Under the pieces are notes generated by a model, which saw only the letters and a program-made list of their open reading frames with translations, was not told where the DNA came from and searched no databases. 11,174 nucleotides of DNA. It comes from Monoraphidium neglectum (taxonomy: Eukaryota; Chlorophyta; Chlorophyceae; Sphaeropleales; Selenastraceae). The stretch lies in NCBI RefSeq assembly GCF_000611645.1, contig NW_014012148.1, positions 2,942-14,115 of the forward strand. Reading direction: 5' to 3'. This document shows, in pieces, positions 1 through 8,465 of the stretch. The translations under genes were made by a program, and so were the position numbers. How positions within the stretch are numbered: position 1 is the first letter of the stretch; every line of letters starts with the position of its first letter.

Positions 1-201
1 GGGTTGGAGCGTGGAGGGGGCGGGTCCGTCGGCGTGCGCCCGAGACGTCGGGCGGCGAGGCGGCTCGGGACCGTGTGCAGGAGCGTGTTGTGCGGGAGGT
101 GCTCAGGGGTCAAGGGGGGCCCCTGCACGGTCGGTGTGGCCCCCGCGGGTGCATGGCTGTCGAAGGCGGGGTGGGGCAAAGGAGGGGTCAGCGGCGCCCA
201 C
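1..201 (-). other. Probable intron 3 of the bestrophin-like gene
   Basis: This stretch lies downstream of the presumed donor at 201-200 on the minus strand. It is GC-rich. I found no continuation of bestrophin helix 1 or helix 2 in any minus-strand frame, so the next exon is probably outside the window. The open frames across it look like GC-driven shadows. Confidence 0.4.
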
Positions 202-809
202 CATAGTAGCAGACGGCGCAGGACGACAGCAGGACGTTCCCCAGCGGCGGCAGCAGCCCGCGGGCAATGCGGCTGGTGAGGATGCCTGTGCGGCCGGGGG
301 CGTGAAGAGAGGGGGGTCACGGGGCTGGCGTGCAGGGAAGGGGAAGGGGTGCACCGGCACCGCCCGCGTTGCGCGCCGAACCCAACGCTCATATCCTGAC
401 GATCGTGGCGACATCGGGGGCCACTTCCTAGGCCTGATACAGCTGCTCGCACCGGTCATGTGGCGGCGGTACCGCGTTATGCTGCGGTGTTTCCGCCAGT
501 TGGGCTCAAAGAACACCTGCGTGCAGGTATGGTCGCATCTGGTTGACCGAATCTGGTCCCAGAGGATTGTGTGAGCTTGTGCATGCATGAGGCACGCCGG
601 CAGGTGCGACCCACCGTCCTGCGGTATGCGCGGCCCTCCTCTCTGTCCTCGTCGCTGCGCTGCGTGAAGCCATCAACAGCTGAGTGCACCGGCGTGCAGA
701 GGCGTGGGCGGCGCTCCCGCAGTGCGAGCGGCACGCGAAGCGCGGGGTTCGGCGGCGCAGCGCCGCCAGCTGCACGATGCCTGCCAGGTTGAAAGCACTT
801 TGAAAGCAT
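202..809 (-). CDS. Bestrophin-family anion channel, N-terminal exons (partial)
   Basis: Three minus-strand exons join in phase: 809-615, 516-453 and 285-202. Introns start GTGGGT and GTGCGA and end GCAG and ACAG. Residues 1-65, read from the ATG at 809, are rich in Arg, Ala and Pro with an acidic stretch near 52-58, compatible with a plastid transit peptide. Residues 72-100 carry the bestrophin N-terminal signature: Trp72, HRS (75-77), Arg80, RH (83-84), SR (91-92) and L-PP (98-100). A hydrophobic segment follows (about 97-114), matching the first membrane helix. Plant VCCN channels pass chloride and Chlamydomonas BST proteins are linked to bicarbonate entry, both at the thylakoid; which ion applies here cannot be told. 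Exon 3 probably ends at the GTGGGC donor (201); reading on would hit a stop at 190-188. The pore helices and the rest of the gene lie beyond the left edge. The family match rests on remembered motifs, not an alignment. Confidence 0.72.
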
Positions 810-998
810 TGCAGGACTCTTTCACGGGCAATGGCTGTCCTAAGCTCCCAACCCGGGACTATGATTCGGAGTGACGCTAAGCTAACACCCTCGTTGATCC
901 GTCATAACAATCACGAGCGTACTAAACATCGTAGTTCCGTGTAACGACGTACACTGCTCAACGATCTTGACCTGCGCACTTGGCGCACAAGAGGCAAA
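810..998. promoter_or_regulatory. Divergent promoter between bestrophin-like and HAD genes
   Basis: These 189 bases separate the two outward-facing start codons (809 minus, 999 plus). The stretch is visibly richer in A and T than the flanking exons and has no long open frame. Both 5' UTRs and both core promoters must fit here, unless upstream non-coding exons exist. No clear TATA box was identified. The role is inferred from gene layout. Confidence 0.6.
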
Positions 999-2405
999 AT
1001 GATGTTGCACACTACACTGCAGCATCAATGCATATCCAGAAGCGCCCGTGTCAGCCGCAGCAAGAATGGGGCTGGCACCCCAGCGGCGCAGCAGTGGCGA
1101 GGGCGACTACGCTCGTGCCGCAGCGTCTGCATCCAGGCGTCGGCCTCCCCTGTCAGGGGCGTCATTTTCGACGTGAGGGGAGAAATGGACTGTTGTCGCC
1201 GCCTTGCCTTCAGCTGCACGGCACCAATGCACCGTTCATACATGGCCGCAGGTGGATGGTGTCCTCTGCAGCAGCGAGCACCTGTCACGCCAGTGAGTTC
1301 GAGGGGGCCAACAAATGACAGAACCCCAGCAAATATCGCGCCCGTGACAGAGCACACATTCAGACACGCACATGAGCACGCCCTCGCCCGCCGCACAGAA
1401 ACGAGCCGCCCGCCCGGCCCCGTTTTCGCGCCCGCAGGGCTGCCGCTGCTGTGCTGGAGCGGCTTTATGGCGTGCGCGCAGAGCCTGACAAGTTTATCCC
1501 CTACGGCGGCATGGGGGAGGCGCGCTTCCTCGGCGGCGTCGCCGAGAAGTACGGCGTCCAAGCTTTCGACGTGTCCGAGGCGAAGCGGCTGTTCCTTGAG
1601 ATCTACGTGGAGACGTACTGCCAGGGGCCAAACGCCGGGGACATCGCCTTCCAGGGCGCGGTGGCGCTCGTGCGCGCGCTGAGGGCGGCGGGGCTGGCGA
1701 CGGCCGTGGCGAGCAGCGCGGCGCGCGTGAAGGTGAAGAGCGGGGCGCAGGGCTTGAAGCGGGCGGGAGAGGGGTGATGCAATGGCTCGCTCGGTGTAAG
1801 TGTGATGTCAAGCACCAGCTTTCGGTGATCTAATACTGATATGCCAGAGGCTGCCTCTGTCCAACGCTGCCACCAGAAGCGCGTGGCTGCGTTGCGCGCC
1901 GAGAAGCGCCGGTGGTCGCAGCTCTCACATCAATAAGGGGCAGCCCGCCCAGCCTCACGCCGTGCCGCCCGTCGTCGCCAAACCGGCCCGGCCTCCTGCC
2001 AAGCCGCCGCACGCACCGCCTGCCTCGGACTGACGCCAGATCGACGCAAACCTCGGGGCGGCGGGCTTCACCCCGGAAGACTTTGGCTGCGTTGTATCCG
2101 GCACAGAGTTTGAGCGCAACAAGCCGTTCCCGGACGTCTTCCTGGCCGCCGCGCGCGGCCTGGGGCTGGCGCCCGCCGAGTGCGTCGTGCTGGAGGACGC
2201 GCCGGCGGGCGTCAGGGCGGCGCGCGCGGCGGGCATGCGGGTGATCGGCGTCACTACGACGCTGTCGCGGGCCGAGATGGACGCCGAGGCGCCTGACGCG
2301 GTTTTTGAGGAGGTGGGGCGGATCTCGGTCGCCGACATCACAGGTTTGGTGGAGCGCGGGGCGCAGCCTGTTACAGCGCAGCAGCTAGGGGTGCCGGGCG
2401 CGTGA
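999..2405 (+). CDS. Plastid HAD hydrolase, SOQ1 HAD-domain-like
   Basis: Four exons join in phase: 999-1172, 1252-1292, 1438-1732 and 2040-2405, giving 291 residues. Introns begin GTGAGG, GTGAGT and GTGAAG and end in CAG. Residues 1-50 contain no Asp or Glu and are rich in Ser, Arg and Gln, ending VCIQASA, typical of a chloroplast transit peptide. All four HAD motifs are present: FDVDG at 57-61 (nucleophile Asp58, acid/base Asp60), VASSA near 162-166 (motif II Ser164), NKP with Lys198, and LEDA with Glu222-Asp223. The cap-region pattern [13 protein letters not shown] is the type I remember from the stromal HAD domain of plant SOQ1, a thylakoid protein that suppresses sustained quenching (qH). 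The substrate is unknown. The membrane helix, thioredoxin-like and NHL domains of SOQ1 are absent. The start is chosen for transit-peptide quality; a second ATG follows at 1002. The gene is head-to-head with a bestrophin-like gene. Confidence 0.85.
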
Positions 2406-2463
2406 GTCATCGTCGGCGTGCGCACGTTTTTGGTGATACTGTAGTCAAGACGCATCCACCAAC

Positions 2464-2468
2464 TGTAA
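2464..2468 (+). terminator. TGTAA polyadenylation signal of the HAD gene
   Basis: TGTAA is the usual polyadenylation signal of chlorophyte nuclear genes. This copy lies about 60 bases after the stop codon at 2403-2405, which supports the HAD gene ending there. The motif is short, so chance occurrence is possible. Confidence 0.5.
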
Positions 2469-2632
2469 AAGGACGTTCTGCTGTGTGCTGGTTGCTGACA
2501 GAGGTGACTGCGCGTCTGTTGTCAACTCAAGTGGCAGCGTCCAGGCGGTGTCAGATCTGAGGGCCGTGCCATTGCTACCACAGTGATGCACACACAGCAT
2601 GCCACACGTCACACGAATACAACGTACAAGGG

Positions 2633-2668
2633 CACCACACACACACGCACGCACACATCCACACACAG
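2633..2668. repeat. Imperfect (CA)n microsatellite
   Basis: This is a run of CA dinucleotides broken by single G or T bases (ACACGCACGCACAC and similar). It lies between the HAD and ankyrin genes. Tracts of this kind recur in introns of the synthetase gene further right. Confidence 0.8.
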
Positions 2669-3164
2669 ACCGCCAATGGGCCCAAGCCAACACATGCCAA
2701 GTTTTGTTGAGGGTGAGGGGAGACACCTTTTGACCTAGCTAAGCTTGATCTGCCCCCTCTCATGTGGATGCCTTCTATCCTTCATAAGGGAAGCCACACA
2801 GACACAGAACCGCCAACACATGCACATGTGCACAGCTGCAAGCGATGCATCGCGGGCAGTTTGACGGGCAGTCAACCCGTGTACTTGGTGAGAAAGCAAA
2901 GCTGTGTTGCAGATTGAGCAAACAACTTAGCCTCCCTGAAAGACAGCGCGTGGCAAATGTATGCTGCTACGCCTTTGTCTTGGGAAGTGCGGTGCACTCA
3001 AAGCTATGGCTTGATAGCAACAGGCCAATGACGGAGGTGGTCAGAATGGTCACCTTATTGTTTGGACTTGCGCACGTGTCATGCCTGCGATATCATATGA
3101 TATCCACACGGCGTTCGTTCTCCTCACTCGTCAATCGAGCATGGTACTCGCTGACGGTAGCGCG

Positions 3165-3192
3165 TAGCATAGCATAGCATAGCAAAGCATAG
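3165..3192. repeat. AGCAT pentanucleotide repeat
   Basis: The unit TAGCA/AGCAT is repeated about five to six times with one substituted unit (AGCAA). It lies about 370 bases upstream of the ankyrin start codon. It looks like an ordinary short tandem repeat. Confidence 0.8.
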
Positions 3193-3233
3193 CTCGAGAT
3201 CAGTCGATCTGGTGGCAGAACGCTGCTCAAGCG

Positions 3234-3241
3234 TTTAAAAG
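3234..3241 (+). promoter_or_regulatory. Possible TATA-like element (TTTAAAAG)
   Basis: TTTAAAAG is an isolated A/T tract about 325 bases before the ankyrin start codon. It could be a core promoter element if the 5' UTR is roughly 300 bases long. There is no other support. Confidence 0.25.
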
Positions 3242-3565
3242 TCGAGGATACAAGCAGGTGAGATGAAGGTGTCATTAATTGCTAACGCAACGCTAGCTGT
3301 GGGTCCACGCCATCACAGGCGTTTGAAAGGGGGGCGCACGGCGCGGTGTTGCTGTTGCGCTCCACTCGCGTTGCGCCTGATGCAGCAGGAGGACAATGTC
3401 TGCACAGCGAAACGCCACTGCTGAAGCAGTACTGCAGGGATTCAGAGTCCAGGGCACCTTCAAATTGCTTGGCTCACAACACTACCTGCCTCAGTTCCAC
3501 ACTGTGCTTCAATTCTCCCACAGCTGGGGCGGCCCCCAGGCAGGCGTGCAGCGCGGCCCCAAGCC

Positions 3566-4980
3566 ATGGCAGACCTGCACACAGCGGCGCGCAACGGCGA
3601 CGCGGCGCGCATCCTGCAGCTCGTCGCGATTGGGGCCGACCTGAACGCGCGGGACAAGCTCTCGCGCACCCCGCTGCACCTGGCAGCATGGGCGGGCCAG
3701 ACGGTGAGGAGGCGAGCAGTGGGGGGCCTCGCACCCTCTTCGCCGCAGTGCTCACGGCTCACCCATAATGCAAGAATTAGTTTCTCCTAGCCGAACCTGG
3801 GCGGATTCAGCAATGCCGATGAGGCATCACACTGCTCGGCTCCCAACACAGCCCCTTGCCCGTCTGCAGCCCCCCTCGGGGCCGCCCCGCGGCGGCGACC
3901 AAGAAGCTGCTGCTCTCGTCAACATCCATGCCGCGCCGCGCCGCCCAACAGGAGGCCCTCAAGCTTCTGCTGGCGCACGGCGCGCTGGTGGCGGCCGCGG
4001 CGATGGACGACATGAACGCACTCCACTTTGCGGCCCAGAAGGGCAATGTCGAGGCCCTCCGGGCCGTCATCACCGCCGGCGCCTCCGTCAACAGCAAGAC
4101 GCGAAAAGGTGCGGCAGGGAACACTGTGGTGCTGCTGAACGGTTGCATGGCAGATGGGCCTCTGTTTGCAACCAAGGTCCCATATCTGGGGGCTGCGGCC
4201 TCGTCCATCCGCCCCGCTGGCAGGCGCCGATTGGTAAAGCGCGCGCACAACCTGCCCCTGACTGCCCCGCTTCCGCTCCAGCGTCCCGACGTCTTCCATG
4301 CATGCATGAACCTTGCCCCATCTGGCCGTCCCCCAGGTGACAGTGCCCTGATGATCGCGGCCAAGGGGGGCCACGGCCCCGCGGTGGAGCTGCTGCTCAA
4401 GCGCGGCGCCAACCCGCGCGCCGCCAACCACAAGGGCCAAACTGCCGCTGACCTGGCGAAGGACGAGGGGGTCAAGGCGGCGCTGCAGGCGGCGGCGGCG
4501 GCAGCGGCAGCAGCGGCAGCGGCAGGGCCGGCGACGGCGCCGGCGGCACCCAAGGCGGCTACGAAAGCGGGCGGCGGCGTCGATGGCGGGGGCAGCGGGG
4601 CCAAGCGGGAGCGCGAGACGGCGGCGGTTGCGGCTGCGGCAGACGGTGGAGGCAGCGGCGAGGCTTCCGGGCCTGTGGTCGGGCCGGCCGTGGGGCCGCT
4701 GCCCGAGGGGGCAGAGCAGCAGCAGCACACGGAGGAGCACCGGCTCGAGGGCGGTGGACGCGATGAGGGGGCGCCTGCCATCGGGCCGGCCTTGCCACCA
4801 GGCCAGCCGCTGCTTGCGGCAGCGAGAGAGCCGGCAGCGGCAGGCGCAGAGCCAGCGGCTGAAGCGACGGAGGCAGCAGCGGGGGCCGGCGCCGCCGGGG
4901 AGCCGCAGCAGCCGCAGCCGAGGAAAAAGAAGCAGAAGGTTGCAGGGGGCCCAATCGTGTCCTTTGGAGACGATGACTAG
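3566..4980 (+). CDS. Ankyrin-repeat protein with low-complexity tail
   Basis: Three exons join in phase: 3566-3703, 3952-4108 and 4337-4980, giving 312 residues. The introns start GTGAGG and GTGCGG and end CAG. The start sits in a good context (AAGCCATGG). Four ankyrin repeats cover about 4-134: each shows the TPLHLAA-type helix start and LLL..GA turn, for example TPLHLAAWAGQT in repeat 2 and NALHFAAQKGN in repeat 3. The repeat 2-3 junction, with DDMNALHFAAQKG, resembles a small plant ankyrin family (Arabidopsis At4g19150 type, from memory; function not known to me). Residues 150-161 are a pure Ala run, followed by a long Ala/Gly/Glu/Pro tail, a basic cluster KKKQK (295-299) that may direct nuclear import, and an acidic end SFGDDD. 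The role is probably protein binding; partners are unknown. No transit peptide is visible. Intron 2 is open in frame, so a longer isoform is possible. Confidence 0.88.
4489..4524 (+). repeat. GCN trinucleotide run encoding polyalanine
   Basis: About twelve consecutive GCG/GCA codons encode residues 150-161 of the ankyrin protein, immediately after the last ankyrin helix. Mixed GCG and GCA codons suggest an old or interrupted repeat. Confidence 0.85.
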
Positions 4981-5765
4981 CCGTGTGACATGCAGTAACA
5001 AAATGTTCTTTCATCCTGAGAGCTGTGTGACCCGGCGTGCAGACGGGTGAGGCCCCCGGGAGATTCGAGTGCCCAGGCGCTCGCCATGTCACACCGTGGC
5101 TTGTCCCTGCACCACTCCACCACATCGTCGGCGACACTAGCCCACCACATGTGCTCTCCATTGGCCAGACAATCAGTTATCGAAGCCCTTGTGATGGCAG
5201 GCAAGGCTTCCGAAAAATTTCCATGCAGCCCAATGCCACATCACCCATGTGGCAGAGGCCGGCGGTTCCCTGATGCCCATCTCATCTGCAGGCGCACGAG
5301 CGGGCAAAGCACGGCGCAGCGCAGTCTTGCCACCTCAGCATGCCATGTATGTTGCGGTTGGATCACTCCGTCACTTAAATCCGTGCCTGCACACATATTT
5401 CGGGGGCAACTGCCTCGCCAGCCCCGGTACGGATAGCACGCACCACATCTGTCCCTGTCCGGCCGCGGCCGTGATAGAGCGTCTTGACGTGGCCGCAAGA
5501 TGCTGGCAAACAGCCTTACATCCCGGCAGGCCAAAGGCCTGCCAACGCAGCACCGGAGATCGACGATTTGCGTGCTGGGCCGGCGCGTCGGCAGGCCTGC
5601 GTGCAATGTGCTCACGCGGACCCAGGCAAGGTCATAAGCTCCATATGCGCCCTGCACGCTCGCGCGCTCGCTTGCCGCTGCACCGCCGCGCCGCCTCGCC
5701 ACGCGGGACGGCAGCTGCCGTAGCGGCCGGTCAAGCCCAGCACGCCCGCCGGCCGCGGCCCGCAG
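4981..5765. other. Intergenic / 5' region of the synthetase gene, no resolved exon
   Basis: The ankyrin 3' UTR and the synthetase 5' region should share these 785 bases. No clear TGTAA signal follows the ankyrin stop. A candidate synthetase start is the ATG at 5645, which opens a short Arg/Ala/Ser-rich sequence (MRPARSRARLPLHRRAAS) resembling a plastid transit peptide. Joining it in phase to the exon at 5766 would need a weak donor (GTAGCG at 5720) and an intron of only 46 bases, so I do not commit to it. Other open frames here show no domain. Confidence 0.4.
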
Positions 5766-8434
5766 GATGCCCTGGTGCTCACGGGCGACCAGCTGCAGCG
5801 CGAGGCGGCGGAGAGCGTTGGCGCGCAGGCGGGGAGCAAGCAGTGGGAGCCGCTGACCTCGATGTGAGGCGACCGGGGGCGGGAGCCGCCCCCTGCATCC
5901 CTGTGCGGCGGCCACCGCTCGGCTGCGTACGTGCGGGCGGGGCCGGGACGGCGCCCACCCCTCTCATCCTTACACGGTCCGCCGGAAGAGTATCGCAGTG
6001 GCTTTTGAGGATGCAGCTCGCGGCATCTGACAGCGCCACCAGCATCTGGCCCGCAGCCGCCACGCCTGCTGCCTCGGTGCCACGCAGCCACACGCCGCCA
6101 CCCTCTCCCCCCCCCTGCCGGCGCCCGTCTGTCCCCGTGTCCGGCCAGGTGGGCGCGCAACGCGCGCCAGCATGGCTCCCTGGTGGCTGTGGCCGACCCC
6201 CACCAGCCGGGTGCCCCTAGCCTGACCTATGCCGAGCTGCACCAGCTAATCCTGGACTTTGGGGCCGGCCTCAGGAGCCTGGGGCTGGAGCCGGAGGACA
6301 GGGTGAGACGGGCGCCAGCTGGCGCGCGCGCACACGCCCAACGCGCCGCGGCCGCGGTTGGTGCAGCCTTCGAGCGTCCGGCATCCATGGTCAATGCCAT
6401 CCGCGTGGAGTGTTTGCGGGCGGCGGGCGCGGGCCCCGGCTGCGAACCAACCTTGGCGCAGGCGCTTGAAATGCGTCTCGGGCCGACGCCGCCGCGCCGC
6501 CGCGCCGTCCGCGGTGTCGTATGTCATGATCTGCAGGTGTGCCTGTTTTCTGAGGACTCGTCGCGCTGGCTCATAGCGGACCAAGGCATCATGGCGGCCG
6601 GCGCAGCTGACGCGGTGCGCCACGGCGCGCGCGGGCGCGCGCGCGCAGGCAGTGGTGCTGGGCCGCGGGCCCGCCAGCCGCGAGGGTCCAGGGGCAGGGA
6701 CTCCTATCGTCGGCGGGAGCGGGGGCGCGCGGCTTGGGACGAGGGCGCCCGCCCGCCGGCTGCTGATTGGTCGCTGTGGCGCCGAGGCCACAGCCTTGCT
6801 CTTGTATTGAGGGCCAGGGGCGGCACTTGCGAGCCCGCCAGGCCCGCTGGGTCGCCGCCCCGCTCGCCATGTGGCACTCGTGAAGTCCGCGGCAGGCTGG
6901 TCCTTGTCCCCGCAGCGTCCAACCGCCTCGTCGGCACCACCCCTTCACCCATGCGCCCCTCCACCACCTTCCCCTCCCTTCCCACAAACGTTCTCGGAAA
7001 CCTCAAACAGGTCCGCGGCTCCAGCGCCCCGGACGCCGAGCTCCACTTCATCCTGCGCCACGCGCGCCCCCGCGGCCTGGTGGTGCAGGACGCCGCCACG
7101 CTGGGCCGCATGCTGCCGGCGCTCGCGCAGGTGCGCATATTGTTCGGGCACGAGGACGGGCCTGGAAGGACACGCATGACCGGCGCCCCTTGGGCGGTTT
7201 CCCATCCCTTGGGCGCGCGGGTTGTCAAGCGGAGCCCTGGGTAAAGATTTGGCGTCACCTGTGACCCCGCATCGCCGTCAGGTGTCGCCCAGCAACCGCT
7301 AATGAGCGGTGGAGCGGGGCGACGTGATTGCGGCCGCCGCCCGCGCTCGACCCGCAGCCGCCCGCGCGCAACGCGCCCGCGCAGGAGGGCGCCCCGCGCC
7401 TCAAGTTCATCGCGGTGCTGTGGCCCAAGGACGGCGACGGCCTCGACGCCGCGGCCGCCGCCGCGCCCTGCCCCGTGCTGCGGTTCGACGGCGTGCTGGC
7501 CGCGGGGCGGGAGGCGCGTGGCGATGGCGGCGCGGGGTTCCAGCCGCACGCGCCCGGGCCCCAGGAGCTGGCTACGCTCGTCTACACCAGCGGCACCACA
7601 GGTGCGCATGCGCGCGCTCGTGTGTGTGTGTGTGCGTGCGTACGTGCGTGCGCGCGCTCGTGTGTGTGTGTGTATGTGTGTGTGTGGATGCGATCAAGCT
7701 GGGGTAATGAGGATGGGTTGGGCTGGCAGCGGCGCCGCTCGCGCCCCCGCCGGTGCCCCAGGGCTCCTCAGGCTCAGCCAAACACAGTGCCGCCCCCTGC
7801 GGCCGCGCGGCCCTCCACCTGTGTCTGCCGGCCCCCCTGGGAACCACGGTTCAGGCAGGCTCCCCTCTCCTCACCCCCCTTCCCCTCGGGTCCCCCCAGG
7901 CCACCCCAAGGGCGTGATGCTGACTCACGGCAACCTGGCCAGCCAGGTGGACAACTTCCCCTTCTTCCTGGAGGTCACCCCCGGCGACACGGCTCTCAGC
8001 CTGCTGCCGCCCTGGCACATCTACCAGCGCACCACCGCGCTGTACCTGGCGTCGCGCGCGGCAAAGGAGGTGCGGCGCCGGCGCCCGGGCCGGGCGCCGT
8101 CGAGCAGGGCGCGGCCGCGGTCGAGGGGCGTGCGGGCGGGGTAGGGCGCGCCCGCGCGGTCTCCCGGCGGGATTGTGGGCCTGACCATTGGTCTTGGCGC
8201 CAGCATCCGCCGGCGGCGGGGTCTGCTGGACTAGGGGGCCCCACGGCTCACGGGGGTGATGGCGTGGAGGTGTTGCATCCGCAGCGCACGCACTCGCATG
8301 CGCACCCATCAACACCGCTCACTGCTGACATCTCCTGATCCCACAACACACAACACAACACCACATACACACACACACAACACACACTCTCACAATACAC
8401 ACACACACACAACATACATACGCAACACACTCAC

Positions 8435-8465
<31 letters not shown>

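Larger units (their letters stand above)
2469..3565. other. Intergenic stretch without a supported gene
   Basis: This 1.1 kb is less GC-rich than the rest and carries simple repeats (2633-2668 and 3165-3192). The longest plus-strand open frame here (2845-3177, 110 codons) has no recognisable domain and a Cys/Ser/Leu-rich composition unlike the neighbouring proteins. No thioredoxin or NHL exons, which a full-length SOQ1 would need, were seen. The last few hundred bases should hold the promoter and 5' UTR of the ankyrin gene. Confidence 0.6.

Noticed and set aside
11..574. 187-codon plus-strand open frame at the left edge
   Set aside because: It is antisense to bestrophin-like exons whose splice phases and motifs agree.
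2845..3177. 110-codon plus-strand open frame in the intergenic region
   Set aside because: No domain, no matching splice partner, and composition unlike the real exons nearby.
3807..4781. 324-codon open frame on the minus strand across the ankyrin gene
   Set aside because: It is antisense to well-supported ankyrin exons, rich in Ala, Pro and Ser runs caused by GC-biased codons, and has no domain.
5249..6220. 323-codon plus-strand open frame before the synthetase
   Set aside because: It is out of frame with the supported exons at 5766 and 6149, and its composition is low-complexity. Only its internal ATG at 5645 is kept as a weak start candidate.
7602..7899. Microsatellite-containing introns as possible mobile elements
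   Set aside because: No terminal repeats, target-site duplications or element-encoded protein; they are simple repeats inside introns with normal splice sites.
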